Positions 9,634 to 18,311 of a stretch of 64,000 nucleotides of DNA are shown here, one piece after another. The notes under the pieces are model-generated. The model ran no database searches. It saw nothing but the letters and a program-made list of their open reading frames with translations, and was not told where the DNA came from. Location: positions 62,001-126,000 of the forward strand of contig NZ_AUIM01000010.1 of NCBI RefSeq assembly GCF_000423705.1, written 5' to 3'. Each line of letters begins with the position of its first letter. Position 1 is the first letter of the stretch. The position numbers and the translations under genes were made by a program. This DNA comes from Stappia stellulata DSM 5886 (GTDB lineage: Bacteria > Pseudomonadota > Alphaproteobacteria > Rhizobiales > Stappiaceae).

Positions 9634-10542
9634 ATGGACATGCAAACGTCCCTGCTCGACCGGCTGTTTTCCGCGGGGCTGCTGATCGACACCGGCGTCG
9701 ACGGGCTGTATGGCCGCGGCGGCGCCTTCGAGGATGTGATCGCGCGCTTCGAGGCGCTGATCGGCAAGCACGCACCGGAGGCAACGCCGGAAGTGATCCG
9801 CTTTCCGCCGGGCATGAACCGGGCCCACTTCGAGGGCTCGGGCTACATGAAGAGCTTCCCGCAGCTCGCCGGCACGGTGCACAGCTTCTGCGGCTGCGAG
9901 CTCGACCACATGAACCTGCTCGAATGCATCGCGGAGGGCGGCGACTGGACGGAAGGGCAAAAGGCGACCGACATCGTGTTGACGCCGGCGGCCTGCTATC
10001 CGCTCTATCCCACGATCGCCAGGCGCGGACCGCTTTCCGAGGGCGGCGGCCTCTACGACCTGCAGTCCTACTGCTTCCGTCACGAGCCGTCGAAGGATCC
10101 GGCGCGCATGCAGCTCTTCCGCATGCGCGAATTCGTGCGCATCGGCACGCCGGACGAGGTGATGGCGTTTCGCGAGGACTGGATGGCGCGCGGCGCGAAG
10201 CTGATCGAGGCCGTCGGTCTCGACGTGGAACTCGACACCGCCAACGACCCGTTCTTCGGGCGCGCGGGCAAGATGATGGGCAACAGCCAGCGCGAACAAA
10301 AGCTCAAGTTCGAGCTGCTGATCCCGGTGACGTCCACCGCCAACAAGACCGCCTGCCTCAGCTTCAACTATCACCAGGACCATTTCGGCTCCACCTGGGG
10401 GCTTGAGACCGCCGACGGCGAGGTTGCCCATACCGCCTGCGTCGGCTTCGGCCTGGAACGGATCGCGCTTGCGCTCTTTGCCAAGCACGGGCTGGACACC
10501 GCGGACTGGCCGGCGCCCGTGCGCGCCGCGCTTTGGGGCTGA
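9634..10542 (+). CDS. Amino acid:[carrier protein] ligase (class II aaRS-like)
   Basis: A 302-residue truncated homologue of atypical seryl-tRNA synthetases that activates an amino acid with ATP and transfers it to a carrier-protein phosphopantetheine instead of tRNA. Class II motif 2 is [20 protein letters not shown] and motif 3 is [12 protein letters not shown] (Arg276). Zinc ligands are placed as in the characterised Bradyrhizobium enzyme: Cys121 (TPAACYP), Glu166 (RMREF) and Cys269 (HTACVGFG), with spacing equal to Cys131/Glu176/Cys279 there. The tRNA-binding N-terminal arm is absent, typical of this family. GAGGGGAGGA precedes the ATG. Known members charge glycine or alanine; which one applies here cannot be read from the sequence with confidence. 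Confidence 0.92.
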   Translation: MDMQTSLLDRLFSAGLLIDTGVDGLYGRGGAFEDVIARFEALIGKHAPEATPEVIRFPPGMNRAHFEGSGYMKSFPQLAGTVHSFCGCELDHMNLLECIAEGGDWTEGQKATDIVLTPAACYPLYPTIARRGPLSEGGGLYDLQSYCFRHEPSKDPARMQLFRMREFVRIGTPDEVMAFREDWMARGAKLIEAVGLDVELDTANDPFFGRAGKMMGNSQREQKLKFELLIPVTSTANKTACLSFNYHQDHFGSTWGLETADGEVAHTACVGFGLERIALALFAKHGLDTADWPAPVRAALWG

Positions 10543-10556
10543 CGGGGCGTTGCACC

Positions 10557-11573
10557 ATGTTTGAAACCCTCGCCGCCCTCGATCCGCAGAGCTACACCCC
10601 GCATCCCCTGCATGACGCGGAACGCATCTGGCCGGAAACCAACTGCTACATCGACCTGTGGATCGAAACGCTCAAGGCGCTGGATCTGGAGCCTGAAGCC
10701 ATGCTCGGCTTCACGCTCACCCAGGATTTCGAGGGCGACCAGTTCACCTTCTTCAAGGTGCCGCTGGAAGACCTCGAGACGCTTTACGGCATCCGCGCCC
10801 AGGAACTGGCGATCTACGAAGCGGCGGAACGCCATGTCGCGACCCAGATCGCGCGCGGACGGCTGTGCCTCGTCGAGGTCGACAGCTACTTCCTGCCGGA
10901 CACGCCGGGCGTCAGCTATCGCATCGAACACGGCAAGACGACCGTCGCGATCACCGCGCTCGACGTGGAGGCCCGCACGATGCACTACTTCCACAACGGC
11001 GGCTTCTTCGCGCTGGAGGGCGAGGATTTCGACGGCGTGTTCCAGCGTGGCGACCATGCGCAGGCCCTGCCCTTTCTGCCCTATACCGAATTCGCCAAGT
11101 TCCCGGCCAAGGCTCCCACGCCCGAGGCGCGCCGCGCCGAGGCGCTCAGGCTTCTGACGGTTCATTACGACCGTCGCCCGGCTGCCAATCCCTTCACGTC
11201 TTACGCCACGGGGTTCGCCGCCGACATCGAGGCGCTCTCCGAGCGGCCCTTCGACGTCTTTCACAAATACGCCTTCAACACGCTGCGTCAGGCGGGCGCG
11301 AATTTCGAGCTGGCGGCGACCCATCTCGACTGGCTGGCGCTGGACGGCCCCCTTGCCGGACCGGCGGAGGCGGCGCGCGAGATCGCAACGACCTGCAAGA
11401 GCCTGCAGTTCCAGCTCGCCCGCGCGCTGGCACGCAAAAAATTCGCCGGGCTCGGCGACGGGCTTCTCCCGGCCGCCCACGCCTGGGACCGGCTGATGAG
11501 CGACCTCGGTCCGGCCCTTGCCCGTTTGTCGGCGGACCGTCCAAAGACGCATTCGGGCATCCGCGCGGCCTGA
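10557..11573 (+). CDS. DUF1839-family protein
   Basis: A 338-residue soluble protein of a family found beside amino acid:[carrier protein] ligase genes in rhizobia-related bacteria. It starts MFETLAALDPQ and contains NCYIDLWIETLKALDLEPEA near residues 30-50 and a conserved RLCLVEVDSYFLPDTPGVSY segment. The latter resembles the Glu-Val-Asp-Ser entry into a papain-like or transferase site, but this is only a resemblance. The C-terminal half is helical. The gene lies 14 bases after the ligase stop and 26 bases before the GH2 gene. Being next to an aminoacylated carrier it may be the transferase that unloads the amino acid; there is no experimental basis in the sequence for that. Confidence 0.82.
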   Translation: MFETLAALDPQSYTPHPLHDAERIWPETNCYIDLWIETLKALDLEPEAMLGFTLTQDFEGDQFTFFKVPLEDLETLYGIRAQELAIYEAAERHVATQIARGRLCLVEVDSYFLPDTPGVSYRIEHGKTTVAITALDVEARTMHYFHNGGFFALEGEDFDGVFQRGDHAQALPFLPYTEFAKFPAKAPTPEARRAEALRLLTVHYDRRPAANPFTSYATGFAADIEALSERPFDVFHKYAFNTLRQAGANFELAATHLDWLALDGPLAGPAEAAREIATTCKSLQFQLARALARKKFAGLGDGLLPAAHAWDRLMSDLGPALARLSADRPKTHSGIRAA

Positions 11574-11599
11574 GCCTGCGGCGTGACTTGAGAGTTCCC

Positions 11600-14083
11600 A
11601 TGATCGATCCCTGCCTTATCGCCCCCTCGGACGACCTGCTCGCCGGGGTCGACTGGGACATGACCGTGACCGAGGCAAGCGCCTGGGCAACGCCGGCCGA
11701 CTGCAACGTCGACAGCGACTGGCATCCGGCCGCCGTGCCCGGAACGGCCGCGGGCGCACTCGCCGACGCCGGGCTTTTTTCGCTCGACGCGCCCGTGCCG
11801 CTGCATGACCGCGACGTGTGGTATCTCGCCCATGTCGAGGTTCCCGGGCCCGGTGCCTACCGGCTGATCGCACCGGGGCTTGCGACTGTCTGCGAAGCCT
11901 GGTTCGACGGCCAGCCCGTGCTGATTTCCGACAGCATGTACGCCCGCCACGAGATCCGGCTCGATCTCGACGGCCCGGGCGATCTCATGCTGTGCTTCCG
12001 CGCCCTCGCGCCGCATCTGGAGCGCAAGGGACCGCGCGCGCGGTGGCGCACGCAGCTTGCCGGCCATCCGGGCCTGCGATTGATGCGCACGACCCTGCTT
12101 GGCCACATGCCCGGCTGGTGTCCCGACGTCCATGCCGTCGGCCCCTGGCGCGGCCTGCATCTCGTCGCCGAAACAGCCGTGCGCATCGAGGACTTGCGCA
12201 TCGAGGCCACGCTCGGCGAGGACGGCACAGGCCGGCTCAGGGTTGCCCTGCGGCTGCCGGGCGAAACCGGGGACACGCCCAGCCTGAATTGTGCCGGCTG
12301 GGACGCACCGCTGGACAAGGGCGACAACGGCCTGTGGTCGGCCGACATGCTCCTGCCCGGCATCGAGGCCTGGTGGCCGCACACCCATGGCACGCCGCAT
12401 CTGCACGCGCTGACGCTGCGCACGGCGTTGGGGGAAATCGCGCTGGGGCGCACCGGGTTTCGCCGCATCGAGGTCGACCCGGGCGCGGATGGGAACGGCT
12501 TCGCGCTCAGGATCAACGGCGAGCGGGTGTTCTGCCGCGGCGCGGTCTGGACAAATGCCGACATCCTGCGGCTGCCGTCGAGCCGCGAAAGCTACCGCCC
12601 CTGGCTGGAGCGCGCGCGCGACGCCCATATGAACATGCTGAGGATCGGCGGCACGATGGCGCCGGAAGCCCCGGCCTTCCACCAGCTTTGCGACGAACTC
12701 GGCATTCTGGTCTGGCAGGATCTGCCCTTCGCGAATTTCGATTATCCGGCAAAGGACCCGGACTTCATCGCCACCGTGGGCGACGAAACGCGCGATCACC
12801 TGCGCGCGACGCAGTCTTCGCCGAGCCTCGCCGTCGTGTGCGGCGGCAGCGAGATGTACCAGCAGGCCGCGATGCTCGGGCTTCCCGAAAGCCGCTGGCG
12901 CGGGCCGCTGACGGAGGAAATCCTGCCCGCAGCCGTCAAGGAGATCCGCCCCGACGTCGCCTATGTGCCGAATTCGCCGCACGGCGGGGCGATGCCGTTT
13001 TCTCCCGATGCCGGGATTGCGCATTACTACGGCGTTGGCGCCTATCTGCGCCCGCTCGAAGACGCACGGCGCGCCGACGTGCGTTTTGCCGCCGAATGCC
13101 TCGCCTTTTCCAATACCCCCGACGGCGATCCGCAAAGCATGCCAGGCGGAAACGCGCCCGGCCACGATCCGGCCTGGAAGAACGGCGTCCCGCGCGACCG
13201 GGGTGTCGGCTGGGATTTCGAGGATGTGCGGGACCACTATGTCGAGGCGCTCTACGACGTATCGCCCGCGAACCTGCGCCACGGCGACCCGCAGTCCTGG
13301 CTCGACCACGGGCGAGCCGCGGTCGCCGAGGTGATGGAGGCGACGTTTGCCGAATGGCGCCGCCCCGGATCGAATTGCGCCGGGGCACTGGTGTGGACCT
13401 TCCAGGACCTCGCGCCCGGCGCCGGATGGGGCGTGGTCGCTCACGACGGGCGGCCGAAATCCGCCTGGTATGGGTTGAAGCGGGCTTTCAGGCCCGTGGC
13501 GGTCTCTGTCACCGACGAGGGCACCAACGGCCTCGCAATCCATGTGGTGAACGAGACGGCGGAAAACCGGACGCTACGCCTCGACCTCGCCTGCCTGCGC
13601 GACGGCCGGCTGGCGGTTGCCACCGGCGAGAGCGATTTGGTGCTCGCCCCGCGCGAGGCGCGCACGCTTTCCGCCACCGACCTGATCGGCGCGTTTTTCG
13701 ATGTGACATATGCCTTCCGCTTCGGCCCGCCCTCGCATGATTGCGCGCATGTGCGGCTGAGCGACGGCAACGGCACCTCGCTGGACGAGGCGTTTCATTT
13801 TCCGCTCGGACGAAGCAAAACCGCCAGAGGCGCGATGCTGTCGGTGGCGATGGACCGCGACGACGACGGAACCGATGTGCTGGTGCTGGAAACGGACCGC
13901 GTGGCACAGTCCGTCTGCGTCGACGACGACGCCTTCGAAGCGCAGGACAGCTGGTTCCATCTTGCCCCCGGGCAGGCGAAGCGGGTCAGGCTGGTCCGGC
14001 GGCCCGGCAGCGATGCAACCGCCCGCCCCTCCGGCCTCGTGCGTGCGCTGAACAGCGACGCGGTCGCCTATTCCGCCGCCTGA
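11600..14083 (+). CDS. Glycoside hydrolase family 2-like protein (beta-mannosidase type)
   Basis: An 827-residue enzyme with GH2 architecture: an N-terminal jelly roll (WHPAAVPGTAAGALADAG, RDVWYLAHVEV), an immunoglobulin-like domain, and a TIM barrel with FALRINGERVFCRGAVWTNAD, LGILVWQDLPFANFDYP and CGGSEMYQQ. Glu418 in GGSEMYQ is at the acid/base position (commonly NE in this family, here SE), and Glu499 in FAAECLAFSN is the nucleophile candidate. No signal peptide is seen, so it should act in the cytoplasm. It starts 26 bases after DUF1839 and probably shares its transcript. The gene runs 16 bases into the convergent hydrolase gene. It may trim or remodel a glycan or glycoside made with this locus; the substrate is unknown. 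Confidence 0.82.
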   Translation: MIDPCLIAPSDDLLAGVDWDMTVTEASAWATPADCNVDSDWHPAAVPGTAAGALADAGLFSLDAPVPLHDRDVWYLAHVEVPGPGAYRLIAPGLATVCEAWFDGQPVLISDSMYARHEIRLDLDGPGDLMLCFRALAPHLERKGPRARWRTQLAGHPGLRLMRTTLLGHMPGWCPDVHAVGPWRGLHLVAETAVRIEDLRIEATLGEDGTGRLRVALRLPGETGDTPSLNCAGWDAPLDKGDNGLWSADMLLPGIEAWWPHTHGTPHLHALTLRTALGEIALGRTGFRRIEVDPGADGNGFALRINGERVFCRGAVWTNADILRLPSSRESYRPWLERARDAHMNMLRIGGTMAPEAPAFHQLCDELGILVWQDLPFANFDYPAKDPDFIATVGDETRDHLRATQSSPSLAVVCGGSEMYQQAAMLGLPESRWRGPLTEEILPAAVKEIRPDVAYVPNSPHGGAMPFSPDAGIAHYYGVGAYLRPLEDARRADVRFAAECLAFSNTPDGDPQSMPGGNAPGHDPAWKNGVPRDRGVGWDFEDVRDHYVEALYDVSPANLRHGDPQSWLDHGRAAVAEVMEATFAEWRRPGSNCAGALVWTFQDLAPGAGWGVVAHDGRPKSAWYGLKRAFRPVAVSVTDEGTNGLAIHVVNETAENRTLRLDLACLRDGRLAVATGESDLVLAPREARTLSATDLIGAFFDVTYAFRFGPPSHDCAHVRLSDGNGTSLDEAFHFPLGRSKTARGAMLSVAMDRDDDGTDVLVLETDRVAQSVCVDDDAFEAQDSWFHLAPGQAKRVRLVRRPGSDATARPSGLVRALNSDAVAYSAA

Positions 14084-15867
14084 CGGGTCGCCGCATCCTC
14101 GGCGACGGCCGCCAACGCCAGCAGATCGACAAGCTCCGCGCGCGCCGCACGCTGCGTCAGATTGTGATCGGCATCGGTCAGCTCGATCACCGCGAGATTG
14201 GGATAGGAAACGCGTCGGCGCAGGTCCTTGCCGAAGAAAACCGGTAGCTGCGCCAGCCCCGGATCGCCGTCGCTGAAGACAAGCGTCACATCCGTGCCCC
14301 GGTCGCGAAGCGTCGCCAGATTGGCATGGACCCTGGCGTAGAGCCTGGAAAAGGGCGCAAGGCCGAAAAGCCAGGGCGCGAAGTCGCGCTCGGCGCGGCG
14401 AAACCCGCGCCTCAGCAGCGAGCGTAGCAACGCGAAGGCATTGGTCCGGCCGCTGAGGATCCGTCTCCACTTCTCCGCGCTCAGCATCTTGCGTCCGTAG
14501 TCGACCGCCGAGGTATGGCCGAAACGCAGCACCTCCGCCACATCGTCGCGCGGATCCCAGAGGAACCGCTGAAGGTTGACCGCGACGACCTTGCGCACGC
14601 GAGGGTCCGCCACCGCCCCGTTCAGCGCCAGATAGGCCCCGCTGCAGGTGCCGGTGACGACGGCGCCGGCCGCAAACCCCTTGGCAGCGACCACATCGAG
14701 CGCAGCGCGCAGGTCGGCAAGCTGGCTCGGGTGATAATGCACGATCTGCGGCCCGCCGGCCTGGGGCCGGCTGTCGCCGATATCGGCGAGATCGATGCGC
14801 AGCGAGGCGATGCCACGGGCGGCCAGCGTCCGGGCGGCCTCGACCGCGCCGTGCGCCCAGCCGGCACGCGGTGTCGCGCCGGAATTCAGAAAAACGACCG
14901 GTCGTGCGCCCGGCAGGCGCTCGTCCGGCTCGCACCAGACGCCGATCAGGCCACCTTGTGCGCCGAAAGCGACGGAGGCCTCGCGCGCGCGCCCGGCGAG
15001 CTCAAGGAGGGGAGCATCCGGCGACACGCCCGACACGCGGCATGTCCGCGGCGGAACGGTGCGCACCAGCCAGCCGACCAGCCGGTCGAAATCGGCCTGC
15101 GGACAAAGCGAGGCCGTCGGATCGCTCATGAGATCGTCATAGCCGGCGAAGACATGCAATTCGCCCGTCGCGCCGGCGGAGGCCGCCTTGCCGAAGGCTT
15201 CCTCCACCGCCTTGTCCGGGCGATGCGCAACAAAGGCCGGCGGCAGATCCGCCCGCCCGGCGCGGCCGGAGACATCGAGGGCGCGAATGTCGGCAGCGAC
15301 TTGTTCGCCGAGCCCGAGTCCGCCGAAGGAGAGCCTTTCGCCCGGCGCAGGATCCGGCGCCGCGCCCGTGATCTCGCCGATCATCGCCGCGCGTGCCTGA
15401 AGCTCGCGCAGATAGGTCCGCCCCTTCACCACGGGGGCGAGCAGGGCAAGCGCTGCGGCGCGCTGGCGCCCGTCCGCCACCGCCGTCAGGGCAAGCGTCG
15501 CGCCGAGGCCAAGGCCGACCAGAACGATCTCCTCCACCCCGGACCTCTCGCGCAAGACGGCGCAGGCCGCATCCAGCGTCGCCTCGTAACAGGCAAGACC
15601 CTCGACCTCCGCGGCCGTTTCCGCCGCGTCCCCCGTGCCCGGCCAGTCGAAGCGAAGGACCGGATAGCCCGCCGCCGCAAGCTGGTCGGCCAGAATGCGC
15701 AGGGAGCGACGCGCGCACAGATCCTCATATCCCCAGGGGCCCGCGATCACGACGCCGACCGCCCCTTGGGCCGGGTGCAGAACCGCAAACGTGCCGGCGA
15801 GGGAAACGGGCACAAGGGCCGCCTCCCCTCCGACGGACCGCCCGGATGTCAGCTCGCTCGACGTCAT
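14068..15867 (-). CDS. Tandem alpha/beta-hydrolase protein of a polysaccharide locus
   Basis: A 599-residue protein with two alpha/beta-hydrolase domains, about residues 20-270 and 300-590. Domain one has GPWGYEDLCARRSLRILADQ and DWPGTGD, but its nucleophile elbow reads GLGLG with Gly120 where Ser should be. Domain two has LNSGATPRAGWAHGA, RIDLADIGDS, the elbow GTCSG with Cys408 as nucleophile candidate, an Asp in VFSDGDPG and a His in LTDADHNLTQ. Such proteins are often encoded with exopolysaccharide/exosortase-type clusters. It overlaps the convergent GH2 gene and is followed downstream by no further gene on its strand. A cytoplasmic esterase or acyltransferase acting on polysaccharide precursors is likely, with domain one structural only. 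Confidence 0.75.
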   Translation of the reverse strand: MTSSELTSGRSVGGEAALVPVSLAGTFAVLHPAQGAVGVVIAGPWGYEDLCARRSLRILADQLAAAGYPVLRFDWPGTGDAAETAAEVEGLACYEATLDAACAVLRERSGVEEIVLVGLGLGATLALTAVADGRQRAAALALLAPVVKGRTYLRELQARAAMIGEITGAAPDPAPGERLSFGGLGLGEQVAADIRALDVSGRAGRADLPPAFVAHRPDKAVEEAFGKAASAGATGELHVFAGYDDLMSDPTASLCPQADFDRLVGWLVRTVPPRTCRVSGVSPDAPLLELAGRAREASVAFGAQGGLIGVWCEPDERLPGARPVVFLNSGATPRAGWAHGAVEAARTLAARGIASLRIDLADIGDSRPQAGGPQIVHYHPSQLADLRAALDVVAAKGFAAGAVVTGTCSGAYLALNGAVADPRVRKVVAVNLQRFLWDPRDDVAEVLRFGHTSAVDYGRKMLSAEKWRRILSGRTNAFALLRSLLRRGFRRAERDFAPWLFGLAPFSRLYARVHANLATLRDRGTDVTLVFSDGDPGLAQLPVFFGKDLRRRVSYPNLAVIELTDADHNLTQRAARAELVDLLALAAVAEDAATRQAAE

Positions 15868-15877
15868 GGGTCCATCC

Positions 15878-16933
15878 TCATGGCCGCGCGAGCGCCGGGC
15901 AAGCCGTTTCCGCCGGCGTGCGGCGGGCGATCAGGCGCGAAATCGCCACCATCTGCGGACGGTCCAGACCGTCTTCGGGTTGTACCGACAGGGGATAATC
16001 GCCCCACCAGTCGCCCGCGGCCCAGATCGTCCAGCCCGCCCAGACGTCCGGCCGCGCGTTGAGATAACCGACCATGCGCACAAGCCCTTCATAGCAATCG
16101 GGGCGGGCGTGGCCGCCGAACTCGCCGAGGAAAGCCGCATTGCCGGTCTGTTCCAGCCATTTTGTCAACCGCTCGATGGCGGTCATCGCATCATCGACGC
16201 GGCTGCAGGCGGTCTTGGTTCCGGAAAAATCGTCATCCATGTACTGGTGCACGTCGAAGACGAACCGGTCGAGCGGATCGACAACACCCTTCAGCACCTC
16301 GGCGTTGGAGCCGCCGGGCTGTTCGTCGAACCAGTGCGACGCGCCGGTCCAGATCGTGCCCGGCACCATCACCAGGTTGCCGGCGCCGGCCTCCCGGATC
16401 GCCGCGATGGCCGCGTTGACCGAGGGCAGCCAGTCGCGCGCGGCAATATGGGCCGGCTCGTTCATCAGCAGGAAGACAACATCCTCGCGGTCCCCGTAGC
16501 GCGATGCCAGCCGGCGCCAGAAATCGGCGAACGCCGAGACGGGCACGGCGTCGCTGCCAACGAAGCCACCGCGATACTTCGCGTAATTGTGGGGATCGAG
16601 AATGACGGTGAGGCCCATGCCGGTTGCCGCGGTGACGGTCTCGTCGAGCAGCGCCAGCTCCGCCTTCGCAAGCGGAGCGTCGAGTTTCGGCTGAAGACGT
16701 TCCCAGCGAAACGGCAGACGTACCGCGTTCATGCCCTTGGCGCGCAAATAGGCAAGCGTTGCCCGCGCGGGATAGATGTAGGTCTTGGCGTGAACGCCCG
16801 GCAGATCGCCGAATTCGGCGCCCGCCACATTCGCCCCGCGCAGGCAGTCCGCGCGCGCCGTCGTCACGGGCATTGCGAGCGCCAGGACGAGGGCGAGCTT
16901 GACGGCCCGCCTCCACTGGTCAGGAGCGCGCAT
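15878..16933 (-). CDS. Secreted glycoside hydrolase family 5 (endoglucanase-like)
   Basis: A 351-residue GH5 enzyme. A signal peptide (residues 1-28, basic start then VKLALVLALAMPVTTARA) sends it to the periplasm or outside. Family motifs are NAVRLPFRWERLQP, ILDPHNYAKY, Glu159 in FLLMNEPAH (acid/base), FDVHQYMDDDFSG and Glu271 in AAFLGEFGG (nucleophile), followed by the barrel-closing WAGWTIWAAGDWWG. Bacterial polysaccharide loci often carry such a glucanase to trim or release polymer. It overlaps the end of the flippase gene by 14 bases and lies 10 bases before the tandem hydrolase gene, making one minus-strand unit. Confidence 0.9.
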   Translation of the reverse strand: MRAPDQWRRAVKLALVLALAMPVTTARADCLRGANVAGAEFGDLPGVHAKTYIYPARATLAYLRAKGMNAVRLPFRWERLQPKLDAPLAKAELALLDETVTAATGMGLTVILDPHNYAKYRGGFVGSDAVPVSAFADFWRRLASRYGDREDVVFLLMNEPAHIAARDWLPSVNAAIAAIREAGAGNLVMVPGTIWTGASHWFDEQPGGSNAEVLKGVVDPLDRFVFDVHQYMDDDFSGTKTACSRVDDAMTAIERLTKWLEQTGNAAFLGEFGGHARPDCYEGLVRMVGYLNARPDVWAGWTIWAAGDWWGDYPLSVQPEDGLDRPQMVAISRLIARRTPAETACPALARP

Positions 16934-18311
16934 GCGACCCCTCCCCGCCGACCTTCAGGCCGGGCGCGTTTCCGCCATCGCCGCCGCCGCGATTGCGCCA
17001 TATCCCCAGAATCGCAGTCGCCATGTTGTCGACCTGCCAGGTCCGCATGACCCAGCGGCGCGACAGCAGATGCACGATCACCAGCTGCGCCCAACCGGCG
17101 ATGGCAACCCCGTCGAGACCGAACTGCCGTCCCAGAACATAGAGCAGGCCGAGGTAGACGACGAAGACAATGCTGCGCATGCGCAGAAGATAGGATTCAC
17201 CGCCACCGATCATCGTCAGCCAGGTGCCGGGTCCGAAGAAGGCGTGACTGATCGCCGCCAGCGACAAGAGCACGAGAACGTCGAAGTGCTCGACGAATGC
17301 GGGATCGAACAGATGCAGGATGAAGGGACCGAGGAAATAGAGCATCACGCCGCCGATGGCCGCCAGCGCGAAGCTTCCGGCCGACAGCATCGCCACCAGC
17401 TTCTGCGCACCGGGACGGTCGTTTTCCTGGAACTTCGCCGAGATCAGCGGAATGCCGACCGTGTCGATGGCGAGCACCGGCAGGGTCAGCAGCATCGCGA
17501 TCCGATAGGCGACGAAATAGAAGGCGGCAACCTCCAGCCCGATGGCGATGCCGATGAGGATCGTTTCCAGATAGGACGACGCGGCGTTGAAGAAACCATT
17601 GGCGCTGAAATTGAGCGTTTCCGCGTTCCAGCGCCGCCAGGGCACGACCTGGCCCCTTGCCGCGCGCCGGGACAGAAAGGCGAGCCCCTCGTGCTTGACG
17701 AAGGAGATCGCCTGAAACCCGACCGTCAGCACCAGCAGGCCGGTCACGATCTCCGTCGCCGCCGCGCCACTCACGAGAAGGCCCGCATAGGCGAGTGCCG
17801 GAAGCGTGACCGCCGTCAACAGTCGCCACAGGTTCTCGCGCGGCACGAGGGCCATCACGATCCGCCCGTGGATGCGGAAATAGTTCTGGAGATATTCGCT
17901 CACCGTGAAGACCGCGCCGAACAAAAACGCGATCGGCAGCGAATCATACGGGGCCGACAGCCGCGCGGAGAAGATCCAGACCGACATAGCCGCCAGAAGC
18001 TGGATGCCAATCCCGAAGCCAAGCCACAGCGCGTTCACACGCAACAGCGCCTGATTGGTTTCGCCGGGCACGTGATCCTTCAAACGGAAGTGCTTTACCA
18101 GCAGCACCGGCTGCCCCAGGACAAAGATCAATCCGAGCGAGGTGCCGACCGAAAACAGGAAGATGTAAAGGCCGTATTCGGCGGTATCCAGCGCGTGGCT
18201 GGCCCCGAACAGTGCCGCGAAACTGAGCACCGTGCTGCCGAAACGGCTGAACAGCGACCAGAACAGCCGCTTGATGTTCCCGCGCGCGGCGAGCGCCAGA
18301 AGCCGCTTCAT
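16920..18311 (-). CDS. Polysaccharide (Wzx-like) flippase
   Basis: A 463-residue integral membrane protein of the MATE/MVF oligosaccharide-flippase superfamily with 12 or more hydrophobic segments. It starts MKRLLALAARGNIKRLFWSL and shows the early pattern SRFGSTVLSFAALFGASHAL DTAEYG typical of Wzx proteins. It would turn undecaprenyl-linked repeat units over the inner membrane. The ATG at 18311 overlaps the preceding GT4 stop (ATGA), and reading further upstream is only the shadow of that gene. The product length fits the family. Confidence 0.88.
   Translation of the reverse strand: MKRLLALAARGNIKRLFWSLFSRFGSTVLSFAALFGASHALDTAEYGLYIFLFSVGTSLGLIFVLGQPVLLVKHFRLKDHVPGETNQALLRVNALWLGFGIGIQLLAAMSVWIFSARLSAPYDSLPIAFLFGAVFTVSEYLQNYFRIHGRIVMALVPRENLWRLLTAVTLPALAYAGLLVSGAAATEIVTGLLVLTVGFQAISFVKHEGLAFLSRRAARGQVVPWRRWNAETLNFSANGFFNAASSYLETILIGIAIGLEVAAFYFVAYRIAMLLTLPVLAIDTVGIPLISAKFQENDRPGAQKLVAMLSAGSFALAAIGGVMLYFLGPFILHLFDPAFVEHFDVLVLLSLAAISHAFFGPGTWLTMIGGGESYLLRMRSIVFVVYLGLLYVLGRQFGLDGVAIAGWAQLVIVHLLSRRWVMRTWQVDNMATAILGIWRNRGGGDGGNAPGLKVGGEGSHARS

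Noticed and set aside
11818-13740. Long + strand frame inside the GH2 gene
   Set aside because: A frame-shifted reading of the GH2 gene with an Arg/Pro-rich translation and no start signal.
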